Position numbers and translations under genes: made by a program. Of a DNA stretch of 64,000 nt, positions 56,060 to 64,000 are shown one piece after another. Position 1 is the stretch's first letter. The number at the start of each line of letters is the position of its first letter. This DNA is from Aegilops tauschii subsp. strangulata. Lineage: Eukaryota; Streptophyta; Magnoliopsida; Poales; Poaceae. The DNA lies in contig NC_053037.3 of NCBI RefSeq assembly GCF_002575655.3, positions 443,889,793 through 443,953,792 on the forward strand, in the 5' to 3' direction. Under the pieces are notes generated by a model, which was not told the origin of the DNA, did not search any database, and saw only the letters and a list, made by a program, of their open reading frames with translations.

Positions 56060-58629
56060 GGTAAATATAAAGAAGAGAAAAAGGTAAGAAAGTCTCACAT
56101 CAACGCGGCTAACCAACGGGCTATGGAGATGCCCATAATTGATATCAACGTGAGGAGTAGGGACTGCCATGCAACGAATGCACTAAGAGCTATAAGTGTA
56201 TGAAAGCTCAATATGAAAACGAAGTGGGTGTGCATCTAACCCTATAATGAAAAATTCCCACTAGTATATGAAAGTGACAACATAGGAGACTCTCCATATG
56301 AAAAACTAGGTGCTACTTTGAAGCACAAGTGTGGTAAAGGATACTAACAATGTCCCTTCTCTCTTTGTTTATTTTTTTTCTTTTTTCTTTCTTTCTTTTT
56401 CTTTCTTTTCCCTTTTGTTTTCTTTTTTTCTTTTTCTTCTTTTTCTTCTTTTTTTCTCATTGTCCGGAGTCTCATCCCGACTTGTGGGGGAATCATAGTC
56501 TCCATCATCCTTTCCTCACTGGGGCACTGCTCTAAAAATGAAAAATGATGATCATCACACTTCTATTTACTTATAACTCAAAAGAAATAAAAATTACAAC
56601 TCGATACCTATGACAAAGTATGACTCTATATGAATGCCTCTGGCAATGTACCGGGATGTGCAATGATCTAGCGTAACATGTATAAAAATGATGAACGGTG
56701 GCTGAGCCACAACTACTATGTCAATTATATGATCGTGCAAAGCAATATGACAATGAATGCTCAAGTCATCTAATGGAAGCGGTGGAAGTTGCATGGCAAT
56801 ATATCTCGGAATGGCCATGGAAAAGCCATAATAGGTAGGTATGGTGGTTGTTTTGAGGAAGATATAATAAGGCTTATGTGTGATAGAGCGTATCATATCA
56901 CGGGGTTTGGATGCACCTTCGAAGTTTGCACTGACTCTCGAGGTAAGAAAGGGCAATGCACGGTACCGTAGAGGCTAGCAAATTGCGAAAAGGTAAGAGT
57001 GCGTATAATCCATGGACTCACATTAGTCATAAAGAACGCATATACTTATTGCAAAATTTTATTAGCCCTCGAAGCAAAGTAGTACTACGCATGCCCCTAG
57101 GGGGTAGATTGGTAGGAAAAGACCATCGCTCGTCCCCGAGCGCCACTCATAAGGAAGACAATCAATAATAAATCATGCTCCAACTTCATAGCATAAGAGA
57201 GACTATACATGCATGCTTCGGGAATCACAAACCTTAACACCAATATTCTTACTAAACACAACCATTTACTAGTACCTCCCACATATTACCATCTCTATAT
57301 CGCAAAACTATTGCAAGGAATCAAACATATATATATCATATTCAGTGATCCATAAGTTTTATGTAGGGTTTTATGACTAACCATGCAATTGACCAATTCT
57401 TGTTGACTCTCTAAATAGATATAAGTTTAATTCTTTCTACAAAAGACCATGCTCTAATAAGAATAAGAGAAGCAAAAGAGCATTCTACAAACAATGGTTT
57501 TCTATGTGAAGAGAAACAGGCAATCCAAACTTCAAATGATATAAGTGAAGCACATGAAGCATTTTATAAAGCCACACTCAAAAATGTAAGTGAAGTGAAA
57601 TGAGCATTCTATAAATCAACCATGGACTATCTCATACCAGCATGGTGCAGAAATAAAAGTGAAAACTAAACACAAAAGATGCTCCAAGATTTGCACATAT
57701 CACATGAACGAAACGAGAACGAAAACATACCGATACTTGTTGAAGAAAGATGGGATGCCTTCCGGGGCATCCCCAAGCTTAGACGGTTGAGTCTCCTTGA
57801 ATATTTACTTGGGGTGCCTTGGGCATCCCCAAGCTTGAGCTCTTGCCTCTCCTCCTCATATCGAGACCTCCTCGATCTTTGATCACTTCATCCACACAAA
57901 ACTCAACAGAAACTTTTAGTGACGGGGTTAGTGAATATGGCAGTCAAATCCCATCATGTAATGCTATAACATTGTTGTATAATTATAATCGAACATTACC
58001 CACTGTCTGCTATCACAATTCTATGGCCCCAAGTCAAAGGAGGCTCGACAAGATTTCAAACATACGCAAATAATGAAGCTATAACAGCAATCTGTGAAAA
58101 CAGGTCAATCTGTAAAGATCTGAACATTCACCATACTTCTGCAACTCTAAAAATTCTAAAAAATTAGGACGAAATAAAAAATTTGTATAGAAATACTGTG
58201 CAAAAGGTTTCAGAATTTTATTGCGTTCCAGTGAATTTAAACAATTGTATTTTTGGGAATAAAAATTTCTGTTTTTGCTCCGCACAAACCAACAAATAAT
58301 CTAATCATCCTAAAGGCAAATCTTGGCACATTATTTTATAATACAATGGAATTATACAAGGGGATAATTATTTTTGTTAAAAAGTTTCAGTAATTAAGAT
58401 TCAAAAAATTTCTGTGAGCATGAACAAAGTTCAAGGAGCTCCCCCACTTCAACAATGCTTGTCTCTCTGACTTTCACTTTCCTTTTTGAAAAGTTTTGTG
58501 TTCCCCTCTATATTTTTTTATTTTTAAACTTTATAAAAGCACTCTACAGAAATAAACGACTCTCTAAAACTTCCAGGTTGTCTCCCTGGCAGTGCTTTCT
58601 TTAAAGCCATTAAGCTAGGCATAAAGTGC
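56060..58629 (-). other. D internal 3' non-coding region
   Basis: AT-rich. A long pyrimidine tract on the + strand (56346-56458; purine on the element's strand) and two AAGCTTGGGGATGC-type polypurine copies (57769-57782 and 57825-57838 region) lie here, duplicating the sequence of the real tract at 42442. No conserved frame. Confidence 0.6.
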
Positions 58630-59979
58630 TCAAGTAATGAATCCACCTGGGTCCCAAGGTATATCAAAGCCAATTTGAATCAAAAATGATTTAGCATTTA
58701 GTAGTGAGCACAAAGCAACATATATCATACAATGAGGAAGTCTAACTCTCTTTCTCTGCATCAGCATGTCATACGAGAACAATTCATGCGCATCAAGTAA
58801 AGGCCAATACATAGCATTAGCAATTTCTTGCAATTTTATCGTGTTGGAAACATAGAGAGGTGGAGACATAGTTCCTCTCTCATAATAATTGCAAGTAGGA
58901 GCAGCAAGCACATGCATATTATATTCATCAAAATCATCATGTGCAACTGTAAAAGGCAACCCATCAATATAATCCTTAACAAGAGCAAACTTCTCCGATA
59001 TAGTGTAGTTTGGAGAATTCAAAAAGATAATAGGACTATCATGTGTGGGTGCAATAGCAACAATTTCATGTTTAACAAAAGGAACAATAGCAAGTTCATC
59101 TCCATAAGCATAATTCATATTGGCATCATGGCCACAAGCATAACAAGCATCAAGTTCATCGAAAAGGGATATTTCAAATGAATCAACGGGATCATAGCAA
59201 TTATCATAACATTCATCCTTCGTTAAGAATGAAGGGGCATTAAATAATGTATGAGTTGAAGAGTTACTCTCATTAGAAGGTGGGCACGGGTAGCTAATCC
59301 GCTCTTCCTCCGTTTGTTCTTCGCTCTCCTCATCATCTTTTTTATCCAATGAGCTCGCAGTTTCATCAATTTCTTCTTCCATAGACTCCTGCAAAATATT
59401 ATTCTTTTCTTGGACAGCGGAGTTATTATCAATAAATACATGAATATCGTAATTGTATTTATAATTATCATAGCAATATTTAAGGATAGCAAAATTTTCA
59501 GGTCTATAAACTGAATCATCAAAATCTTCAAACATTTTAAACAAAGATTCAGTTTCACATGCACCCTTAAAATCAACAAATTCTTCTATTCCTTCCTCAT
59601 CATAATAATCATGTATACCATTAGCATAAGAAGCTAAGGTTTCATTATCATTAAATTTGCATGAAAAGGGAAGATTTGGAGCATTCATCCTAGAGCAACA
59701 AGTATAAACATATCTCAAGCATAGATTCCAAGCATACCACTTCTATATATGAATTTGGTCCCATAACAATTTCCCTTTATGGGTCAAGCGATAATCCCTA
59801 AAGTATTCACGTTGATCCAACGTTACTCCCATTATATAGTTGAATGGGGTTTTCTCAGGATTATCAAAGTAGTGCATAATATCTTTCACATAACGAGCAT
59901 CGAGGGTTTTAGGAGGTTCCCAATCTCCATGAGTAGCAGGTACAACTAATTTTTTTGGTGTTTCGTGTTCCATATCCAT
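58630..59979 (-). pseudogene. D internal ORF, unrecognised protein in gag position
   Basis: One frame of 450 codons from 59979 (MDMEHETPKKLVVPATHGDW) to 58630, broken only by TAG at 59743-59745. No gag zinc knuckle, protease or membrane segment is visible. It has a Tyr/Asp/Asn-rich N-terminal half (YGDELAIVPF, NYKYNYDIHVF), an acidic stretch (DDEESEEQTEEERIS) and a Cys/Asp-rich centre (DECYDNCYDPVDSFE). It sits just inside the primer site where gag would be. Function unknown; possibly the protein used in trans by a non-autonomous element. Confidence 0.6.
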
Positions 59980-60075
59980 AAATAAAGATAGAGAACAACT
60001 TAGAACAGGAAATAAAAACTACTTGGTGATAAAGCAAACAAGCACACACGAGAATATTCACCCCAAGCTATTGCT

Positions 60076-60092
60076 CCACGGCAATGGCGCCA
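60076..60092 (-). promoter_or_regulatory. D primer-binding site, tRNA-Asp type
   Basis: The minus strand reads TGGCGCCATTGCCGTGG eleven bases inside the 5' LTR. The 3' end of plant tRNA-Asp would pair with TGGCGCCGTTGCCGGGG; two mismatches. Confidence 0.7.
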
Positions 60093-60103
60093 GAGAAAGG
60101 TCT

Positions 60104-61560
60104 TGGCAACCCACAAGTATCGGGGATCATTTGTAGTCTTCTTCAATAAATAAGACTGTCGAACCCAACGAGGAGATAAAGGCAGAACACATATTCCCTC
60201 AAGTTCTATCGACCACCAATACAACTCTATGCACACTCGACGTTTGCTTTACCAGAACAAGTATGAAACTATTTTGTAGGTGTGATGCTAGAGCTACTTT
60301 GCAAGAATAAAACTAGAAGTACTTTGGAAGATAATAAAAGTTAGGTGTTTAGTAAAAGGGTTTGTGTCAACAAGAAAGTTATTTGTCCCTAGGCAATCGA
60401 TAACAAGTACCTGTAATCATTCTTGTAGTTTTTTATGAGGAAGAGGCATGAGCTAACATACTTTGTCTACTTGGATCATATGCACTTATGATTGGACCCC
60501 TATAAAGCATCCGCAACTACTAAAGATCATTAAGGTCGTGAAACCCAACCATAGCATTAAGTACCAAGTCCTCTTTACTCCCATAAGTCATACCCCACTT
60601 ACTCGGGTTTAAGCTTCTGTCACTCTCGCAACCCACCATAAGAGAACCATGAACATATTCACCGTAGGACAGCACCATAAATAAAATATACAATCATACC
60701 AACCAAGATCATGATTAACCCACAGGACAAAACGGATCTACTCAAACATCAGAGGATAACCATAGATCATTGGGAAATAATATATGGAGTTGAGCACCAT
60801 GTTTAAGTAGAGATTACAGTGGGTAGAAGGGGTGTTACACCGCTGCATAGAGGGGGAGAGAGTTGGTGTTGACGGTAGAAAGATTTTTGACGTAGATCGC
60901 CGTCCCGATCGTTGCCCCGGCGGCACTCCGGCGCCACCGGAAGCAAGGGGGAGAGAGCCCCCCTCCTTCTTCTTCTTCTTACTTGGCCTCCCCCTAGATG
61001 GGAGGAGAGTTCCCCCTCTGGTCCTTGGTATCAATGGCATCGGAGGGGCGGGAGCCCCTCCGAGATTGGATCTCCCTCTCAGTTCTCTTCTGTTTCGCCT
61101 TTTTCCGATCTGGTCAAAAACCGTTTCTTATATTCCGGGCGATCCGTAACTCTGATTGCGCTGAGATTTTGACATGATTTTTTTTCCGGATATAAGCTTC
61201 CTTCCGCCCGAAGTAGAGCTCCAACCGACGCTCGAGGAGGGCACAACCCACCACCACGTGCCAGGGGCCTCTAGCGTACCCTGGTGTCTTGTGGGCTGTG
61301 TGGGCATCCGTTTGCGGTGATTCCAACTCCCAAAAATCACATATATTCCAAATATTCTCCGTAAAATTTTATTGCATTTGGACTTCGTTTGATATGGATT
61401 TTTTGTGATACAAAAAACATGCAGAAAACAGGAACTGGCACTGGGCACTGGATCAACAGGTTAGTCCAATAAATCATATAAATGTTGCCAAAAATTTGTG
61501 AAAGTTGTATAATATTGCCATGAGACAATCAAAAATTATAGATACAACGGAGACGTGTCA
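60104..61560 (-). repeat. D 5' LTR, 1457 bp
   Basis: Begins TGACACGTCTCCGTTGTATC on the minus strand and ends GTGGGTTGCCA. It lacks the 47 bp present in the other LTR and differs at many sites, so D is older than E2. Confidence 0.93.
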
Positions 61561-61565
61561 GTTGC

Positions 61566-62230
61566 CTGTTTAAACTGTCAATTCATGGTACAGTTTGCTT
61601 TATACTAATCACTTTTTTTATTTGTGCAAACAGTGGTGCTCAGCTTCATTTCAATGGGAACTACACAAAATGTTCATGAATACATCGAATCATTCATTTC
61701 CACCACAAGAAAGGAGGTGACGATATGTTCAAGGCAGTGCAACATATAAAGGCAAAATCATACAAGCCACATGCGAATTTGGTTGATTTTGGTGGAACTG
61801 CACAAAAAGAACAGCTGGTTTATTTAGCACGAGGTGCCATGTCAATGTCCGAACCGATGGCAGACCCTGCCCATTCCAGAATCGTAGGCATTTGATATTT
61901 TGGAATGGGAAAACCTTGTCAAAGTTTGCTCACTGATGTACGGAAAACAAGGCGCATTTGACATTTTCGAATGGGACAACCTTGTCAAATTTTGCTCATT
62001 GATGTTAGCAAGAAGACATGCGTTTTATATTTTCGAATGGGACACCCTTTGCTGTCAGCAGCATCGAGCAATTTTTCTTTATTCTTTAATTGTGAAGTAA
62101 ATATTGGCTCTGGCATCTGAATCGCTGAGATGCACAATCATCGATTGTTTTGAATGTTCCCTATGAATTGCCAGGCCTATGTGTTTGATTGCAATGTACA
62201 GGAACGCTAAAAAGCTACTCAAACTCTTTG
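61566..62230 (+). pseudogene. Module copy C, part downstream of element D
   Basis: Continues after the GTTGC duplication. Two more motifs (61652 GGGAACTACACAAAATG; 61785-61809 with GGTGGAACTGCACAAAA) and an acceptor-like TTTGTGCAAACAG (61621-61633) match the intron style of the upstream half. A 22-residue tandem repeat follows. No known domain. Confidence 0.5.
61888..62052 (+). repeat. 66 bp in-frame tandem repeat (22-residue units), 2.5 copies
   Basis: Units 61888-61953, 61954-62019 and partial 62020-62052 encode AFDILEWENLVKVCSLMYGK, AFDIFEWDNLVKFCSLMLAR and AFYIFEWDTL. Differences are partly synonymous, and the frame runs on to a stop at 62100. ATCGTAG just before the first unit gives a possible 3' splice site. 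No family recognised. Confidence 0.75.
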
Positions 62231-62232
62231 TA

Positions 62233-62390
62233 CTCCCTCTATTTCTTTCTAACTTCGCATATTAGATTTCTTTCAAGTCAGTTGATTTTACATTGTGAAT
62301 GTTCATACTTTTTTCTATAAGATTGGTCAAAGTAGAGATACTTTGACTTCAGACAAAACTTATATGCAGACTAAAAAGGACCAGAGGGAG
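62233..62390. mobile_element. Stowaway-type MITE, 158 bp
   Basis: CTCCCTCTATTTCTTTCTAA at the left and AGACTAAAAAGGACCAGAGGGAG-type end at the right, flanked by TA (62231-62232, 62391-62392). Ends are imperfect inverted repeats; a different subgroup from the others here. Confidence 0.82.
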
Positions 62391-62394
62391 TACA

Positions 62395-62866
62395 TGTGAA
62401 ACTGCTGCAAATGAGGTAGTCACCCTGGGAATAATGCTAGTATGTATTGTTTTGCATGTTCATCCAATGCCAGTGATACAAGAATTTGAACTAATCGAAC
62501 TAAATTCATTCATACACGGTCAGATTTCATATAAACATGCTGGATTTCATTACATTTCATACATTCTTCAACTAAAAAGGGGTGCGCTGGAGGTATAATT
62601 AATTAACCGAAGCTACCCAGCCGTGTCCGGCTAAGCCGAACAGAAGCGTCTTCTCCAGCACAGCTCTCCGACTCCACGTCGCCGCCAAGAAGCTAATCGG
62701 CCGTCAATGGTCAACCCGCCTAGCTTGGCTTCAACCGGAGGGTAGCAGTGGTGGCCTTACTTGGACCCAAGCGGCGGCGACCTGCCGTGTTCTACTCTTC
62801 CTCATTTTCTGTGTGGCGCGGCCTCGTTGGCAGCGGGCGGGGCCTCGACGGAGACGGCGATGTCAT
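62395..62866. other. 3' flank of the 62867-63750 pseudogene, no gene seen
   Basis: AT-rich to 62600, then GC-rich. Probably the 3' UTR and downstream region of the minus-strand pseudogene. GCTGGATTTCATTACATTTC lies where a poly(A) region would be. Confidence 0.4.
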
Positions 62867-63750
62867 CTACCTCGTTGCCGGCGGGGCGGCGCCTCGGCAG
62901 AGCGGGGGAATTTCTCCCCCTCGTTGCCGGCAGGGCGGGGCCTCGGCTGAGCCGGCGACGTCCTCTACCTTGTTGTTGGCGGGGCGGGGCCTCGGCGGAG
63001 TAGGGCCTCGCCGAAGCCGATAAGGTCCTCCACCTCGGTGCCGGCGGGGCGGGGCCTTGGTGGATCCGGTGATGTCCTCTGCCTCGTTGTTGGCGCGGTG
63101 GGGACTCGGCAGAGCAGGGCCTCGCGGAAGCCGGGGTAATCCTTCGCCTTGGTGCCGGCGGGGCGGGGCATCGGCGGCGCCGGCGGTGTCCTCTGCCTCG
63201 TTGTTGGCGCCGCGGGGCCTTAGTGGAGCAGGGCCTCGTCGAGGCCAGCGGAGCGGGGACTCATCGTAGCTGGCATTGTCCTCTGCCTTGTCATTAGTCT
63301 CTCCAAACAGCACCTCGCCCGCTTCATCGCCCTCTTTGTAGGCGGCCACAGCCTCTGCCACCCGCATGCGGTACCGCCAGTGCTCGACGCGGCTCTCGCG
63401 GGCGGAGCGGTACGAGTCGAACAGCGCCTCCTGCTCTGCCCGCTCCACGGTGATCTACTCCTCCGCCTGCAGGTGCTCCTGGAGGAGATGGTGGTTGTAG
63501 GCGGCGCCGGCCTGCGCCTCACCGTGTCCATGTATTGGGCACGGGCCTGGCCGATGGTCATATTGCAATGCACCGGCGAGGATGGCGTTGAGGAGAGGGT
63601 TGGCGCTGGATCGTCGACTACCATGTTCTCCATTGGGACGTCGTCATCCTCCGGCTGCCTGCCGGCCAGCCAGTCGACAGCAATGGCTACCATCTCCTTA
63701 TGGTCCGTGGTCCGCCCATCCCGAAGAGCGCTGGAGCGCGAGGAAGCCAT
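62867..63750 (-). pseudogene. Uncharacterised protein with Pro/Arg-rich tandem repeats, frameshifted
   Basis: Starts MASSRSSALRDGRTTDHKEM near 63750, and continues VAIAVDWLAGRQPEDDDVPM..NMTIGQARAQYMDTV. A frame change near 63530 and a TAG near 63454 separate it from ITVERAEQEALFDSYRSARE..HWRYRMRVAEAVAAYKEG. The C-terminal half has four diverged repeats of about 38 residues, each with NEAED, APPRRH and RRGPAPPRPR, ending at 62867. Helical N-terminus, disordered tail; no domain recognised. I believe it is a grass-specific family. A good TATA box upstream suggests it was once expressed. Confidence 0.5.
62960..63330. repeat. About 114 bp coding tandem repeat (38-residue units)
   Basis: GGCGGGGCGGGGCCT-type blocks and CCTCTGCCTCGTTGTTGGCG recur about every 114-117 bp. 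These are the Pro/Arg-rich units of the minus-strand pseudogene; mostly multiples of three. Confidence 0.75.
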
Positions 63751-63814
63751 GGTGGGCAATAGTGGTGTGGACAAGAGAAAGGGAACGGAGGCGAATGACT
63801 GCTGCTATGGCCTG

Positions 63815-63830
63815 CGCAGCAGTTTATATA
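63815..63830 (-). promoter_or_regulatory. TATA box of the 62867-63750 gene
   Basis: The minus strand reads TTGATATATAAACTGCTG about 70 bp upstream of the ATG. Confidence 0.6.
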
Positions 63831-64000
63831 TCAATGGTGGGCGGTGGAGGGACGAACGGGTGGCGCCGGAGTAGCCGCCTTGGGAACCGCGTATCATTAT
63901 GTGGGCGGCAGACGGACGGACGGACGGCACTTGTGTCGTTTGAACGCGGAGCAATCGCCTGCACCGGTAAGTGGCGCGGGCGGCGCTGGCCATTTCGGGC
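63831..64000. other. Upstream flank, GC-rich
   Basis: Contains a GACG tetranucleotide run (63909-63926, GACGGACGGACGGACGG). No gene seen. Confidence 0.5.

Larger units (their letters stand above)
40938..61560 (-). mobile_element. D: non-autonomous LTR retrotransposon, TSD GTTGC, containing E2
   Basis: LTRs at 40938-42441 and 60104-61560 run TGATACGTCTCC..GTGGGTTATCA on the minus strand. GTTGC flanks the whole (40933-40937, 61561-61565). Inside, a tRNA-Asp-like primer site lies at the right and a polypurine tract at the left, fixing minus orientation. Without E2 it is about 7.4 kb. The internal 4.5 kb has one gag-position frame and no protease, RT or integrase, so it would need enzymes from another element. 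It splits module C. Confidence 0.92.

Noticed and set aside
56346..56458. The pyrimidine tract as D's polypurine primer
   Set aside because: It is about 13.9 kb from the 3' LTR in the present sequence and hundreds of bases away even without E2; the tract at 42442 abuts the LTR.

Overview
This is nuclear DNA of a grass, most probably a Triticeae species (wheat, barley, rye or a wild relative). The evidence is nested LTR retrotransposons, Stowaway and Tourist MITEs of the CTCCCTCCG and GAGGGTGTTTG types, a CACTA element with GGGCC-rich subterminal repeats, and GC-rich exons followed by AT-rich introns. I found no intact single-copy host gene. Every host-like gene is broken or partial. The longest apparently uninterrupted reading frame is a spliced gene lying antisense inside a retrotransposon.

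Layout. 1-11.2 kb: degraded genic DNA. It holds a diverged duplication, a 3'-5' exonuclease-like pseudogene, copy A of a local gene family ('module', minus strand) with minisatellites, several MITEs, and an uncharacterised single-exon pseudogene with an in-frame internal duplication. 11.6-13.7 kb: a satellite-like array of about 450 bp units with a MITE inside. 14.3-21.16 kb: the 3' part of a CACTA transposon with remains of an accessory gene and an intact right terminus. 21.16-29.97 kb: a 5'-truncated Ty3/Gypsy (Tat-like) element on the + strand, here called E1, with dead gag-pol, an antisense B3-like reading frame and a 3' LTR. 30-34 kb: promoter-like duplications and module copy B. 34.1-38.0 kb: a TIR composite, then an inverted-repeat element with tRNA-like boxes, split by a solo LTR with a perfect target duplication. 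38.0-40.9 and 61.6-62.2 kb: module copy C, whose downstream part resembles a REM-type B3 gene. It is split by element D (40938-61560, minus strand, TSD GTTGC), a retrotransposon lacking pol. D is itself split by E2 (42864-56054, minus strand, TSD ATAGG), a full-length Tat-like Gypsy element. 62.9-63.8 kb: a pseudogene with Pro/Arg-rich tandem repeats.

Order of events, from target-site duplications and nesting: module C existed first, D inserted into it, then E2 inserted into D. I counted about ten substitutions by eye between the two 521 bp LTRs of E2, so it is fairly young. The D LTRs differ more and carry an indel of about 47 bp.

Points of most interest: (1) the E2 antisense transcription unit, whose exons join in frame into about 914 codons while the sense-strand pol is dead; (2) a dispersed motif, GGTGGAACTGCACAAAA, in all three module copies, which forms a hairpin kept in copies A and C; (3) ten of eleven recorded premature stops are TAG, consistent with C-to-T change at CAG (a CHG methylation context); (4) a B3-like antisense frame in E1. 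Family names of the retrotransposons are left open because they cannot be settled without a repeat database.
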